Shown: piece after piece, positions 45,333-56,600 of the stretch
How positions within the stretch are numbered: the stretch's first letter is position 1
Layout: each line of letters starts with the position of its first letter
NCBI GenBank assembly: GCA_016650295.1
Contig: JAENWA010000032.1
Coordinates: 62,001-126,000 of the forward strand
Length of the DNA: 64,000 nt
Reading direction: 5' to 3'
From: Desulfuromonadales bacterium
Lineage (GTDB): Bacteria; Desulfobacterota; Desulfuromonadia; Geobacterales; Pseudopelobacteraceae
The notes under the pieces: model-generated
What the model saw: the letters and a program-made list of their open reading frames with translations, nothing else
Database searches by the model: none
What the model was told of the DNA's origin: nothing
Program-made: the position numbers and the translations under genes

Positions 45333-46613
45333 ATGAGGGTTCCCATAGGTTATAAATTCATTATCGGATTTATTGTTGTCATTGCCGCCGCGATATTCAG
45401 TCCGCAGCTGGTGGGAGCTCTCGGGTATTCTGCCGAAATGTCCGGCCTTCTGGCCTACGCCGTTGCCATGACGTTCGGTCTCATCCTGGGCTGGCTCTTC
45501 TCCAAAGGCTTTACCAGCAACATTGCCAAACTGGCCGAATCAGCCGATGCCATCAGCCGCGGAGATCTGACACGCGTTGTTGCCCTGCGGACGTCGATTG
45601 TCCCGGATGAAACCCACGAACTGGCAGAGCTCATCAATATGATGGTTCAAAATCTGCGTGATCTGGTGGGGCACATCAAGAAAACCTCCGGGCAGTTATC
45701 GGCATCGGCCCAGGAAATCAACTCGACCGCACTGGAAATCAATGCCTCCACCGAGGAGGTGGCCCAGGCCATCGAATCTATCTCGCGCGGCGCTGAAACC
45801 CAGGCCGAAATGGCAGAGAAAAGCTCCAATACCATCCGCGAGATGGCTATCTCGATCGATCTGGTCGCCACCCGTGCCCGTGAAACGGCTAAAGCCGCCC
45901 GTGAAACAAGCATGACCGCTCAACAGGGCGGCAGTCTTGCCAGTAACTCCCTGGAGCGGATGAAAGACTTTTTCGAAAAACAGGAGACGATCGCCAGTCA
46001 GTTTGTGGTCTTCAACAGCAAGCTGCAAAAGGTCGGGAAAATTGCCGATTTTATCGGTGATGTGGCCCGACAGACCAATCTGCTGGCTTTGAATGCCTCT
46101 ATCGAAGCTGCCCGTGCCGGCGAATACGGCAAGGGATTTGCCGTGGTGGCCGACGAGGTGCGAAAACTGGCCGACGGTTCCGCAAAATCGGCTTCTGAAA
46201 TCATCGAGATGATCGGTGATTTGCGTGAAGAGAGCCGCCATGTTCACGACGTGATTCTAGAGAGTTCGCGTACCATCAAGGAAGGTAAAAAGAACATTGA
46301 TGTCACTGCCAGCGCCTTTCAGGAAATCCTCAAGACTGTTCTGGAAACAGAGCGCAAGGCTTCCAGCATCGCCGATCTTTCCCAGATGCAGCGGGAAGGG
46401 TCGGAAAAAATGGTTAAAGCGGTGGATGAGATTGCCAAGGTGGCCGATGACAATGCCGCCTCCACCGAGCAGGTTTCTGCAGCGACCGAACAGCAGCTGG
46501 CCGCCATGCAGGATATGGCCCTGGCGACCAAGGAGTTGACCCAGCTGGCGGAAGAACTCCTGACTGTCGTGGAGCGTTTTCAGGTTAATCCGGGTGAACA
46601 GCGTCAGGTATGA
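45333..46613 (+). CDS. Methyl-accepting chemotaxis protein without a sizeable periplasmic domain
   Basis: A 426-residue receptor. Two hydrophobic helices (about 8-30 and 36-57) are separated by only about six residues, so there is no periplasmic ligand domain. A HAMP segment ([22 protein letters not shown]) leads into a long coiled coil with the CheA/CheW contact hairpin ([20 protein letters not shown]). It may sense membrane or cytoplasmic state. Shine-Dalgarno GGAGG is present. The stop overlaps the cheW start (ATGA). Confidence 0.95.
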   Translation: MRVPIGYKFIIGFIVVIAAAIFSPQLVGALGYSAEMSGLLAYAVAMTFGLILGWLFSKGFTSNIAKLAESADAISRGDLTRVVALRTSIVPDETHELAELINMMVQNLRDLVGHIKKTSGQLSASAQEINSTALEINASTEEVAQAIESISRGAETQAEMAEKSSNTIREMAISIDLVATRARETAKAARETSMTAQQGGSLASNSLERMKDFFEKQETIASQFVVFNSKLQKVGKIADFIGDVARQTNLLALNASIEAARAGEYGKGFAVVADEVRKLADGSAKSASEIIEMIGDLREESRHVHDVILESSRTIKEGKKNIDVTASAFQEILKTVLETERKASSIADLSQMQREGSEKMVKAVDEIAKVADDNAASTEQVSAATEQQLAAMQDMALATKELTQLAEELLTVVERFQVNPGEQRQV

Positions 46614-47038
46614 AGGATGACGTACGCAAATATCTGATATTCACATTGGCAGGCCGACGTTATGCCTTTGATCTGACGCAGGTGGCAGAGGTGGTGGAAC
46701 AGCCCGCAACCTGGCCGATTCCGCTTGCCCCGCCCTGTTATCCCGGTGCAATGAACTTTCACGGCACCATCGTTGCAGTCATGGACCTGGCTATGTTCCT
46801 CGGTCTTCCCGACGGCCATGGCGCGGAGAAAGTAATTGTTCTCGACACCCGCATTGCCGCACTGGCCTTTGTTGTAGAGTCTGTCATCAGGATCACTCTG
46901 ATGAATCAGGCCGGTCTTTCCGTACCTGCCGGCGACGAAATCTTTGTCATCGGGGAGTTGAACCTGCCCGAAGGAAAGGTTACCCTGCTGGATGCTTCAG
47001 CCATTGCAGTACATACTGCCGAGACTATCAACTGCTGA
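46610..47038 (+). CDS. cheW: CheW-like adaptor
   Basis: A 142-residue single-domain CheW that couples chemoreceptors to Che[42 protein letters not shown] and [15 protein letters not shown] follow the family plan. It is translationally coupled to the receptor gene by a 4-nt overlap, so it likely serves that receptor. Confidence 0.92.
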   Translation: MKDDVRKYLIFTLAGRRYAFDLTQVAEVVEQPATWPIPLAPPCYPGAMNFHGTIVAVMDLAMFLGLPDGHGAEKVIVLDTRIAALAFVVESVIRITLMNQAGLSVPAGDEIFVIGELNLPEGKVTLLDASAIAVHTAETINC

Positions 47039-47124
47039 AGCATCGGTCGCCAAGCACCTCCCGCCCACGAAACAACCTCTTCTCAACCATGCAGGTATAA
47101 TTATACAGCAACAGGAGCAAGACA

Positions 47125-48333
47125 ATGGAGCGCTCAGGTAATTGGGGGATCGGTCCGGAATCCGTCAGAATGGTGGAATTGGGGCATCCCTGGATCATAG
47201 CTGACAGCTATACGAAACGCTGGCCAACGGGTCAGGCTGGTCAGGTCGTGGAATTGACCGATAATGCAGGACGTTTCCTTGCATCGGCCCTGCTTGATCC
47301 CCAGGAGCGCATCGTGGCACGGGTGCTGGCACGAGAGCGGATGAGGCTTGATCTGGCCTGGCTGACCACACGCGTTCAGGCAGCCGTGGATCTTCGCAGT
47401 CAGCATGCCGGGCTTGGCGATACAAATGCATTCCGGCTGGTAAACGGTGAAGGTGATGGCCTGCCCGGCCTGACGGTGGACCGCTACGGCGATTACCTGA
47501 TGGTGCAGATCTACTGCAACGGCTGGCGTGCACACCTGAAGCTGATAACCCAGGTTCTGCAGAATCTGCTGCAACCGTCAGGTATCTATGAAAAAGCCCG
47601 CCCGCAGAATACCCGTGAACTGGAGGCCTCCAGCGAAACCAAGCGCTACGGACGTCTGCTGGCAGGAACTCCCGCGCCGCAGCAGCTGGAGGTGCGGGAA
47701 AACGGGCTCATTTTTCTGGTCAGCCTGGAGACCGGTTTGAATACCGGTCTGTTTCTGGACCAGCGCAGCAACCGTTGTGACCTGATGAAGCGGGCCGATG
47801 GCAAGCGTGTGCTGAACCTGTTTGCCTATACCGGGGCCTTTTCCGTTGCCGCCGCTGCCGCCGGAGCAAGCCTGGTGACCAGTGTGGATGCCTCGCCCGG
47901 GTATACCGAATGGTCCAAGGCCAATTTCGGGGCCAACCGGCTCAATCCCAAGCGGCATGAATTCATCGTGGGGGACTGTCTGGAGGCCCTGGCTGACCTG
48001 GCGCGCCGGAAAAATCAGTATGATATTATCCTGATGGACCCGCCATCCTTTTCCACCACCGCCAAAAGCCGCTTCACCACCCGCGGCGGTACCTCCGACC
48101 TCGTAGCAGCCTCTCTGCCGCTTTTAACTGCCGGAGGACTTCTGATCGCCTCATCCAATCATCAGAAGGTGGATGTGGCCGATTATCTCAAGGAATTGCG
48201 CCGTGGAGCACTTCAGTCCAACAGTGACCTGCGTGTCATCTCCCTGGTTGGTCAAGCGGAGGATTTTCCCTATCTGGTCACGTTTCCCGAGGGACGTTAT
48301 CTGAAATACGCGCTCTGCGTAAAGTCTGCCTGA
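47125..48333 (+). CDS. RlmI-like 23S rRNA cytosine-C5 methyltransferase
   Basis: A 402-residue class I methyltransferase with an N-terminal PUA domain (GHPWIIADSYTKR...GQVVELTDN). The catalytic domain has FLDQRSNRC, VLNLFAYTGAFSVAA (SAM site), SVDASPGYTEW, DIILMDPPSFS and SSNHQKVD. RlmI methylates 23S rRNA C1962 (E. coli number). Close paralogues have other targets. GGAG precedes the ATG. Confidence 0.9.
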   Translation: MERSGNWGIGPESVRMVELGHPWIIADSYTKRWPTGQAGQVVELTDNAGRFLASALLDPQERIVARVLARERMRLDLAWLTTRVQAAVDLRSQHAGLGDTNAFRLVNGEGDGLPGLTVDRYGDYLMVQIYCNGWRAHLKLITQVLQNLLQPSGIYEKARPQNTRELEASSETKRYGRLLAGTPAPQQLEVRENGLIFLVSLETGLNTGLFLDQRSNRCDLMKRADGKRVLNLFAYTGAFSVAAAAAGASLVTSVDASPGYTEWSKANFGANRLNPKRHEFIVGDCLEALADLARRKNQYDIILMDPPSFSTTAKSRFTTRGGTSDLVAASLPLLTAGGLLIASSNHQKVDVADYLKELRRGALQSNSDLRVISLVGQAEDFPYLVTFPEGRYLKYALCVKSA

Positions 48334-48352
48334 AATGCCAACAAATGGTTTA

Positions 48353-48392
48353 TAAAAAACAAAAGCGCCCCGATCCGGGGCGCTTTTGTTTG
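48353..48392. terminator. Bidirectional terminator between the methyltransferase and asd genes
   Basis: AAAAGCGCCCCG (48361-48372), loop ATC, CGGGGCGCTTTT (48376-48387). The stem ends in A/T on both sides, giving TTTTGTTT on plus and TTTTGTTTTTTA on minus. Confidence 0.9.
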
Positions 48393-48411
48393 CAAGGGAC
48401 TTTTGGCAGTC

Positions 48412-49509
48412 CTATTTATCAGTCAAGATTCTCATCATGCGGCGCAGAGGTTCGGCTGCGCCCCACAAGAGCTGGTCGCCGCAGGTAAAGGCCGACAGGT
48501 ACTGCGGCCCCATCTTCATCTTGCGCAGACGACCGACCGGCACGGTCAGGGTGCCGGAAACCGCCGCCGGTGTGAGGCCGGCCAGGGTCTCGGCCTTGGT
48601 GTTGGGAATCACCTTGGCCCACTGGTTGTCGTTCTTGATCAGCTCTTCTATATCGGCCAGCGGCACGTCCTTGTTCAGCTTGATGGTCAGGGCCTGGCTG
48701 TGGCAGCGCATGGCGCCGACCCGGACACAGATGCCGTCAACCGGGATCGGAGAAGTTGTGCCGAGGATCTTGTTGGTCTCGACAAAGCCCTTCCACTCTT
48801 CGCGGCTCTGGCCATCCTCCACTTCGCGGTCGATCCAGGGCAGGACATTGCCGGCCAGCGGGAAGCCGAATTCCTTGATCGGCATACTGTCACCCCGCAA
48901 GGTGGCAGTAACCTGGCGGTCGATCTCAAGGATGGCCGATTTGGGGTCTTTGAGCAGGTGTGCAACCGAACCGTGCAGGACACCCTTCTGCGAGAGCAGT
49001 TCGCGCATGTTGGGAGCACCGGCGCCGGAGGCGGCCTGATAGGTCATGGACGAAATCCACTCCACCAGTCCGGCACGGAACAAGCCGCCCAAACCCATCA
49101 GCATCAGGCTGACGGTACAGTTGCCGCCGATGAAGTCCTTCTGGCCATTGGCCAGTGCCTTGTCGATCACGTTGCGGTTGACCGGATCGATGATGATGAC
49201 CGCGTTGTCCTCCATGCGCAGGGTGCTGGCCGCATCGATCCAGTAACCGTTCCAGCCCTGTTTGCGCAGTTCCGGGTGGACCGCCTTGGTATAATCGCCA
49301 CCCTGGCAGGTGATGATGATATCAAGTTTTTTCAGCTCAGCGATGTCCGAGGCATTCTTCAGTGTCCCGGCATTCATGGGGGCTGTCTCCCCAGCTTGGG
49401 AGGTGGAAAAGAAGACCGGTTCAATACCGGCGAAATCGTTCTCCTCTACCATCCTCTGGAGGAGAACCGAGCCTACCATGCCGCGCCAACCGACGATTCC
49501 GACTTTCAT
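48412..49509 (-). CDS. asd: Aspartate-semialdehyde dehydrogenase
   Basis: Asd reduces aspartyl phosphate to aspartate semialdehyde, feeding lysine, threonine, methionine and diaminopimelate synthesis. The 365 residues have [14 protein letters not shown] (NADP), IDAASTLRM, the catalytic Cys in [20 protein letters not shown] and [15 protein letters not shown]. This is the Gram-negative long type. AAGGA precedes the ATG. leuB and metK lie upstream on the same strand. Confidence 0.98.
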   Translation of the reverse strand: MKVGIVGWRGMVGSVLLQRMVEENDFAGIEPVFFSTSQAGETAPMNAGTLKNASDIAELKKLDIIITCQGGDYTKAVHPELRKQGWNGYWIDAASTLRMEDNAVIIIDPVNRNVIDKALANGQKDFIGGNCTVSLMLMGLGGLFRAGLVEWISSMTYQAASGAGAPNMRELLSQKGVLHGSVAHLLKDPKSAILEIDRQVTATLRGDSMPIKEFGFPLAGNVLPWIDREVEDGQSREEWKGFVETNKILGTTSPIPVDGICVRVGAMRCHSQALTIKLNKDVPLADIEELIKNDNQWAKVIPNTKAETLAGLTPAAVSGTLTVPVGRLRKMKMGPQYLSAFTCGDQLLWGAAEPLRRMMRILTDK

Positions 49510-49541
49510 GATCTGTGTTCCTTTTCTGACGTAGATGTAAT

Positions 49542-50630
49542 TTATAGGGCCGCGATAATTGCGTCGCCTATTTCCTTGGTATTGACCAGCTTCTCTTCAG
49601 CCTTGTTCTGATAGATGTCGCGTGTCCGGTAGCCCTGATCAAGAACTGTGGCCACGGCATTGTCGATGGCCTCGGCCGCTTCCAGCATGCCGAAGGAGAA
49701 CTTGAGCATCATCCCCATGGAGAGGATCTGGGCGATGGGGTTGGCGATGCCCTGGCCGGCAATGTCCGGCGCCGAACCGCCCGAGGGCTCGTACATGCCG
49801 AAGGTGCCTTCGGCCAGCGAGGCGGAAGGGAGCATCCCCAGGGAGCCGGTCAGCATGGCGGCCTCGTCGGAGAGGATGTCGCCGAACATATTCTCGCACA
49901 GGATCACGTCAAACTGTTTGGGCCACTTGACCAACTGCATGGCGGCGTTGTCCACGTACATATGGCTCAGCTCCACATCCGGATATTCCTTGGCAATACC
50001 GATAACCACCTCGCGCCAGAGCACCGAGGTGGAAAGGACGTTGGCCTTGTCGATGGAACAGACCTTGCTGCCACGCTTGCGGGCGGCCTGGAAGGCCACA
50101 TGGGTGATACGTTCGATCTCCGGCACCGAGTATCGCATGGTATCAACACCGACCCGCTCACGTCCGACTCCGTCGATACCTTTGGGCTGGGAAAAGTAGA
50201 TACCGCCGGTCAGTTCGCGGATCACCAGAATATTAAAGCCGCCGGCGATGATCTCTTCCTTGAGCGACGAGGCGCCGGTCAGGGAGGGAAAGATAATGGC
50301 CGGGCGCAGGTTGGCGTACAGGCCGAAGATCTTGCGCAGCGGCAGCAGTGCGCCACGTTCGGGTTGCTCGTCCGGCGGCAGGCTCTCCCACTTGGGCCCA
50401 CCCACCGAGCCGAACAGGATGGCGTCACTGGCCTTACAGATGTTAACGGTCGTATCGGGCAGGGCCTTGCCCTCGTTGTCGATGCCGGCGCCCCCCACAT
50501 TGGCGTGGGTGCGCTCAAATGTGACACTGTATTTAGCTTCGACGGCATCCAGCACACGCAACGCCTCGGCCATAACCTCCGGACCGATGCCGTCACCCGG
50601 CAGGACCGCTATCTTGAATGTTTTGGACAT
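49542..50630 (-). CDS. leuB: 3-isopropylmalate dehydrogenase
   Basis: LeuB oxidatively decarboxylates 3-isopropylmalate in leucine synthesis. It is 362 residues with [75 protein letters not shown] and [14 protein letters not shown]. It is separated from asd by 32 bp and from metK by 40 bp, so a metK-leuB-asd transcript is likely. AGGAG stands before the ATG. Confidence 0.98.
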   Translation of the reverse strand: MSKTFKIAVLPGDGIGPEVMAEALRVLDAVEAKYSVTFERTHANVGGAGIDNEGKALPDTTVNICKASDAILFGSVGGPKWESLPPDEQPERGALLPLRKIFGLYANLRPAIIFPSLTGASSLKEEIIAGGFNILVIRELTGGIYFSQPKGIDGVGRERVGVDTMRYSVPEIERITHVAFQAARKRGSKVCSIDKANVLSTSVLWREVVIGIAKEYPDVELSHMYVDNAAMQLVKWPKQFDVILCENMFGDILSDEAAMLTGSLGMLPSASLAEGTFGMYEPSGGSAPDIAGQGIANPIAQILSMGMMLKFSFGMLEAAEAIDNAVATVLDQGYRTRDIYQNKAEEKLVNTKEIGDAIIAAL

Positions 50631-50670
50631 GAACTTCTCCTGAAATAAAAAATAAAAATCAAATTACAAA

Positions 50671-51837
<1,167 letters not shown>

Positions 51838-51927
51838 GGTGTAGCTCCTCTCATTCCTGCTTCTATCGTGGTTTTTGGATTAACTTCTGTGCAGTAAACC
51901 CGTTTGAATTGCGTCTGAATTACTGAA

Positions 51928-51954
51928 TTTATAGTCAGGTGCCTGATTTGTCAA
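51928..51954 (-). promoter_or_regulatory. Candidate sigma-70 promoter of metK
   Basis: Minus strand TTGACA (51954-51949) and TATAAA (51933-51928) with a 15-nt spacer, or TAAATT two bases later with a 17-nt spacer. This gives a leader of about 85 nt before metK. The rest of the 51838-52137 gap shows no gene or recognised RNA motif. Confidence 0.45.
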
Positions 51955-52137
51955 GCAAAGATAGCTTTGCAGCACATGGGGTGATCGAACGCTCTTTGTG
52001 CAGGCCGGGACTCCGCCCCGAATCCTGTTCCATGCGGGCTTACAGGGAAATAAATTATTGAAGTTTGCAGCTAAACCCCGTAGAGTACCGCTGTTTTCAG
52101 CACTGTAGCACCCATGACAAAGAGGGAGGAACAGACA

Positions 52138-53004
52138 ATGTCAGATCAGAATACCATCGGTGTTATCGGCGGAAGCGGACTGTATGATATGGAAGGGCTT
52201 GAGGAGGTCCGGCGGATTCGGGTGACGACTCCTTTCGGTGACCCTTCGGACGAATATGTCACCGGCGTGCTGAACGGTGTGAAAATGGTGTTCCTCCCAC
52301 GTCACGGTCGCGGCCACCGCTACCTGCCGTCAGAGGTCAACTATCGCGCCAACATCTATGGCATGAAACAGCTGGGCGTACAGCGGATCATCTCCGTCTC
52401 GGCGGTCGGCAGCCTGAAAGATGCCATCGCCCCCGGACATATCGTCATCCCCGACCAGTTTTACGACCGCACCAAGGGCATCCGCAAGGATACCTTTTTC
52501 GGAGACGGCATCGTGGCCCACGCCGGCTTTGCCGATCCGGTCTGTGCCTGCCTTTCGGAGACGCTCTACCGTGCGGCCCTGAAAGCCGGGGCCACCACCC
52601 ACAAGGGTGGCACCTACATCTGCATGGAAGGGCCGGCCTTTTCAACGCGGGCGGAATCCTTTTCGTATCTCGCCCTGGGGGCGTCGGTGATCGGCATGAC
52701 CAACCTGACCGAGGCCAAGCTGGCCCGGGAGGCCGAGATCTGCTACGGCATCATCGCCCTCTCCACCGACTATGACTGCTGGCACGAGCACCATGACGAC
52801 GTCACCGTCGAGGCGATTATCCAGATCATCCACCAGAATGTGGCCATGGCCAAAAACATCATCCGCCACGCCGTGGCCGATATCTCCGCTGACCGGAGCT
52901 GCGCCTGCGGCAGCGCCATGCAGTATGCCATCATTACCGACAAGACGGTTATCCCGGCCGAGACGAGACAGAAGCTGGAACCGATTATCGGCAAGTATTT
53001 GTAG
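52138..53004 (+). CDS. mtnP: S-methyl-5'-thioadenosine phosphorylase
   Basis: MtnP phosphorolyses methylthioadenosine to adenine and methylthioribose-1-phosphate, recycling the by-product of SAM-dependent polyamine synthesis. The 288 residues include IGVIGGSGLYDMEG, PRHGRGHRYLPSEVNYRANI, CMEGPAFSTRAES and IGMTNLTEAKLAREAEICY. The ATG at 52138 has GGGAGG upstream; the in-frame ATG at 52114 does not. Other purine nucleosides such as inosine derivatives are possible substrates. Confidence 0.93.
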   Translation: MSDQNTIGVIGGSGLYDMEGLEEVRRIRVTTPFGDPSDEYVTGVLNGVKMVFLPRHGRGHRYLPSEVNYRANIYGMKQLGVQRIISVSAVGSLKDAIAPGHIVIPDQFYDRTKGIRKDTFFGDGIVAHAGFADPVCACLSETLYRAALKAGATTHKGGTYICMEGPAFSTRAESFSYLALGASVIGMTNLTEAKLAREAEICYGIIALSTDYDCWHEHHDDVTVEAIIQIIHQNVAMAKNIIRHAVADISADRSCACGSAMQYAIITDKTVIPAETRQKLEPIIGKYL

Positions 53005-53421
53005 GTTCCATGTTGACGTGCCTGCAACAGACTCCATACTGCTGATAATGAATGTATTCTGATCGCCTCCGGTCAGTTGATGACAATCAGCCTGCCGGAG
53101 GGCTCCAAAATAAATTCTCATCGCCTTCCTTCCCAGATTCAAGTCCCGTATTTGAACATTGCATGACAGAGTACTACTATTTTCTCGGCATGGCCCTGAC
53201 CGTCTCACTGTTCGGCAAGCGGATCATCTGAATGAGTCAGCAGGAGCACATGGAGAAAGGTATTCCCAACCATATCCACTGGCCGGAACAATCCTCTGTA
53301 AAACCTCACTGATTCAACTTTCGGGCCGATCAACCTTCATGATTGCAAAACAGTACGGTTTTGTATATCGTTACGTCCTGAATTGCCAGCGCACTCTATG
53401 ACAGAGACAGGAGAAATCGGA
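53005..53421. other. 417-bp gap with no recognised gene
   Basis: Between mtnP and the PfkB kinase I see no gene, terminator or RNA structure I can support. A 22-codon frame starts at 53163 (MTEYYYFLGMALTVSLFGKRII, hydrophobic) but lacks a Shine-Dalgarno. A second short frame follows it immediately. Upstream sequence includes CAGGAG that serves the kinase start at 53422. Confidence 0.5.
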
Positions 53422-54339
53422 ATGAGCATCGTTGTTGTCGGTACCGTGGCCTTTGATACGGTAGAAACCCCCTTTGGCAAGGGAGAAAATGTTTTGGGGG
53501 GCTCGGCCACCTATTTTGCCACCTCGGCCAGTTTCTTTACCGATGTCTCGCTGGTTGCGGTGGTTGGCGAGGACTTTCCCGACGAGCATGTCAGGTTTTT
53601 GCAGTCCCGCGACATCAACACCGACGGCCTGCAGCGCATCCCCGGCAAGACCTTTCACTGGTCCGGTAAATACGGCTACGACCTGAATGAAGCCCAGACG
53701 CTGGATACCCAGCTCAACGTGCTGATGGAGTTCAAACCGGACCTGCCCGAATCATACCGGGATGCCGAGTACGTTTTTCTGGCCAATATAGATCCGGACC
53801 TTCAAATGGAAGTGCTGGAGCAGGTCCGCTCACCGAAGCTGGTGGCCTGCGATACCATGAATTTCTGGATCTCCTCCAAGCCCGAGGCCCTGCGCAAGGT
53901 CTTGCAAAAGGTCGATATCGTCGTGATCAACGAGGGGGAGGCGCGCCAGTTTACCGGTGAAGCCAATCTGGTCAAGGCGGCCCGCCAGATTATCGCGCTG
54001 GGATGCAAACGACTGGTTGTCAAGCGTGGCGAATACGGTGTGCTGATGTTCACGGCAGAGACGGTCTTTGCTGCCCCGGCCTATCCGCTGGAGACGGTTT
54101 TTGATCCGACCGGCGCCGGCGACACCTTTGCCGGTGGTTTCATGGGGTATCTCGCCAATACCGGTGACCTCTCCGAAGAGGGTATTCGCCAGGCGATCGT
54201 GTTCGGTTCGGTCATGGCATCCTTCAACGTGGAGGATTTCAGTCTCGATCGTATGAAGCGACTGGATTACAATGAAATTGAGGCCCGCTACAAGAGCTTC
54301 AAGGCGCTGACCAGTTTCCGTGACATCATCCAGCTCTAA
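53422..54339 (+). CDS. PfkB-family sugar/nucleoside kinase
   Basis: A 305-residue ribokinase-like protein. It has GGSATYFATSASFFTDVSLVA, VINEGEARQFTGE, VVKRGEYGVLMF and the catalytic signature DPTGAGDTFAGGFMGYL. The substrate is uncertain. Its place after mtnP suggests a nucleoside or methylthioribose-type sugar, but no mtnK-like feature (a different fold) is involved. The ATG at 53422 has AGGAG at 8 nt. Confidence 0.9.
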   Translation: MSIVVVGTVAFDTVETPFGKGENVLGGSATYFATSASFFTDVSLVAVVGEDFPDEHVRFLQSRDINTDGLQRIPGKTFHWSGKYGYDLNEAQTLDTQLNVLMEFKPDLPESYRDAEYVFLANIDPDLQMEVLEQVRSPKLVACDTMNFWISSKPEALRKVLQKVDIVVINEGEARQFTGEANLVKAARQIIALGCKRLVVKRGEYGVLMFTAETVFAAPAYPLETVFDPTGAGDTFAGGFMGYLANTGDLSEEGIRQAIVFGSVMASFNVEDFSLDRMKRLDYNEIEARYKSFKALTSFRDIIQL

Positions 54340-54434
54340 CTCGCTGATTTATTGACATTGTGTGGTTGATTTGCTACGTTTTACCAGCATTCAGGGCAGA
54401 TTTCCTCCCGATCGGGAAACTCAGGAACCAGCGC

Positions 54435-55190
54435 ATGAAACGTGTCATCACCCTCCTTCTTCTCTTGGTCATAGCGGGCTGTGCCAGCGGGCGTGACCAG
54501 CAGCCGCGATTCGGCAAGAATAACCCTGCCGCATATCATTACCAGATGGGACTTTCCTACCTGGGGGAGCGTAATTTCACGGGGGCATTGATTGAGTTGA
54601 CCGAGGCTGAAAAGCTTGACCCGGACAATCCCGAACTTCTCTATAATCTGGGTCTGGCCTATATCGGTAAACGGCGCCCTGATCTGGCGGAGCAGCGACT
54701 GCAGAAAGCGATCATGCTCAAGCCGAACTATTCGGTTGCCCGCAATGACCTGGGAGTTGCCTATCTTGAGCTCAAACGATGGGACAGCGCCATTCAGCAG
54801 TTCAAGATCGTCAAGGACGACATCTTTTACGAAAACAGTGAGAGCGCCACCATCAATCTTGGACTGGCCTACCTGGGCAAGGGAGACTATCCCAAAGCGC
54901 TGGTAGAGTTGCGAAGCGTTGCCGCCGGCAATCCGCGTAATCCGGTTGTTCACCTCTCGATCGGCAGGGTCTTGTTTGCCATGGACAAGACGGAACAAGC
55001 CGTCGCCGAATACAGGAAAGCGCTTGATATATACAGCGACTATGGTTCCGCTCACTACAACATCGGTCTGGCCTACCTCAAGCTTAATGATAAAGCTGCA
55101 GCCCGAGCCTCATTCAAGGAAACGGTCCGCGTCATGCCTGAGACGGATCAGGGGCGCTCCGCCTTGGAATATCTGGATCTTCTGAAGTAG
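54435..55190 (+). CDS. TPR lipoprotein (PilF/PilW-like)
   Basis: A 251-residue lipoprotein. Signal peptide with lipobox VIAGC (KRVITLLLLLVIAGCASG). About five or six TPR motifs follow (YHYQMGLSYLGERNFTGALIEL, LLYNLGLAYIGKRRPDLAEQ and others). PilF/PilW proteins assist type IV pilus secretin assembly, but TPR lipoproteins have various roles. The ATG at 54435 has AGGA upstream. A RodZ-like gene follows 11 bp downstream, supporting an envelope or cell-shape role. Confidence 0.88.
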   Translation: MKRVITLLLLLVIAGCASGRDQQPRFGKNNPAAYHYQMGLSYLGERNFTGALIELTEAEKLDPDNPELLYNLGLAYIGKRRPDLAEQRLQKAIMLKPNYSVARNDLGVAYLELKRWDSAIQQFKIVKDDIFYENSESATINLGLAYLGKGDYPKALVELRSVAAGNPRNPVVHLSIGRVLFAMDKTEQAVAEYRKALDIYSDYGSAHYNIGLAYLKLNDKAAARASFKETVRVMPETDQGRSALEYLDLLK

Positions 55191-55201
55191 ACGAGGAACA
55201 T

Positions 55202-56062
55202 GTGTCAGAAATAGATACAAACAGGGTTGACCCTTCCGCGTCATCTCCGGGCGCCATTCTCAAGCGTTGTCGTGAATACCACGATCTGTCGCTGGAGGAG
55301 GCCGAGGAGGCGACCAAGATCGGTGCAAACTATCTTAAAGCTCTTGAAGAAGACCAGGTCGGCCAATTTGCAAATCCGGCCTACCTCAAGGGTTTTTTGC
55401 GGATCTATGCCACCTATCTCGGCCTCAACCCTGATGACATGATCCGCTTGTATGACAAACTTGAGGCCTCCAGCAACGGGCGGGCCGGCCACAAGAACAG
55501 CGCGGCCGACACCGTCGGCCAGGCCCCCCGCAAAAAGTTCCCGCTCCAGAAACTGGCCATGCCGGCCGTCCTCCTGGTGCTGATCCTTATTACCTCAGCC
55601 ATCGTCAACCGGTCACCCGCCCCTCCCGTTCGTCAAAATCCGCCGATACCTGCCCCGCTTTCGACACCAGTGTCAGTCGTACAGCAGAAACATTCCTCGG
55701 CCAGACCGGTTCAGACGACTAAAAAAACGGATGAGGTCGTTGTCGAGCAGGCACAGGGTGACGCGTCTCCTGCAAAAACCGGAGCACAGAAGGCCTTAAC
55801 TGAACATTCAAGGGGAGTCATTATTCGCCTGAAAGTCACACAAGGCGGGACACTGTCGGTCGCCATCGACGGTTCCGCATCGCAGGCATACGACCTGGGC
55901 GTCGGTGACAGCATCGAGTGGAAAGCAGATCGCACGATCACCCTGGAACTGTCCAATGCCGGCGGGGTTGAAGCCGAACTGAACGGCCGGCAACTGAAAC
56001 CCTTTGGTCCGTCCGGCACACCAGCCAGTATCATTCTTGACTCCGAAGGAGTCAGGCAATAA
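55202..56062 (+). CDS. RodZ-like helix-turn-helix membrane protein
   Basis: A 286-residue protein. It has an N-terminal HTH (SPGAILKRCREYHDLSLEEA ... NPAYLKGFLRIYATYLGL), a membrane helix (about 120-138, LAMPAVLLVLILITSAIV), a Pro-rich linker, and a C-terminal DUF4115 domain (IRLKVTQGGTLSVAIDG). This is the plan of RodZ, which links MreB to the cell wall machinery. The start is GTG. It is next to a TPR lipoprotein. Confidence 0.85.
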   Translation: MSEIDTNRVDPSASSPGAILKRCREYHDLSLEEAEEATKIGANYLKALEEDQVGQFANPAYLKGFLRIYATYLGLNPDDMIRLYDKLEASSNGRAGHKNSAADTVGQAPRKKFPLQKLAMPAVLLVLILITSAIVNRSPAPPVRQNPPIPAPLSTPVSVVQQKHSSARPVQTTKKTDEVVVEQAQGDASPAKTGAQKALTEHSRGVIIRLKVTQGGTLSVAIDGSASQAYDLGVGDSIEWKADRTITLELSNAGGVEAELNGRQLKPFGPSGTPASIILDSEGVRQ

Positions 56063-56186
56063 GTTCTCCTCCATCAAGCTCCAGCAGAAAACGGCCGCCC
56101 GATAAACACGATAAAAATATGTCTGCAGCTTGACACTGTTTCGCTCCGTGTTAGACTTTTTACTAAAGTCAGAGCAGGAGCACTTC

Positions 56187-56600
56187 GTGGCAAAAGTGAT
56201 GAAACGAATTCTGGTGGTGGACGATGAGGAGAATGCCCGTATCGCCCTCTCCAAGATATTGACCCGCCAGGGGTACGATGTCGCTTCAGCCGGCAACGGC
56301 TATGAAGCACTCAATTATCTTCGGGGCAAAGAGGTGGAGCTGATCATAACCGATATCAACATGCCGGAAATGAACGGTATGGCCTTTCTGAGGGAGTTGA
56401 ACCGCAGCTACCCGGCCAGCAACGTGATCATGATCACCGCCTATGGCGAGGTGGAGTCCTATATTGAGGCCATGAATCTGGGCGCCTTTGAATATATCAA
56501 TAAACCGGTCAAGCTCGAAGAGCTCAACAAGATCATCAATAAAATTTTCAAGCATACAGCAAATAGTCACCCTAAGGAGATTCGACATGAAACCGTTTGA
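56187..56600 (+). CDS. Stand-alone receiver protein (CheY-like)
   Basis: A 137-residue response regulator without an output domain. RILVVDDEENAR, LIITDINMPEMNG and EYINKPVK carry the acidic pocket, phosphoacceptor Asp and switch Lys. The GTG start at 56187 has GGAG at 6 nt; the frame begins earlier but without homology. Its 3' end overlaps the start of the universal stress protein gene by 14 nt. Confidence 0.92.
   Translation: MAKVMKRILVVDDEENARIALSKILTRQGYDVASAGNGYEALNYLRGKEVELIITDINMPEMNGMAFLRELNRSYPASNVIMITAYGEVESYIEAMNLGAFEYINKPVKLEELNKIINKIFKHTANSHPKEIRHETV

Noticed and set aside
48403-49611. 402-codon plus-strand frame opposite asd
   Set aside because: Shadow of asd, which has all catalytic motifs and a good Shine-Dalgarno on the minus strand.
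51838-52137. SAM riboswitch between metK and mtnP
   Set aside because: I could not find SAM-I, SAM-II or SAM-IV type conserved core sequence or a matching helix set; only a candidate promoter is supported.
53163-53231. 22-codon hydrophobic frame between mtnP and the PfkB kinase, ending in TGA
   Set aside because: No ribosome-binding site and no SECIS-like hairpin was evident after the TGA, so neither a small protein nor a selenoprotein is supported.
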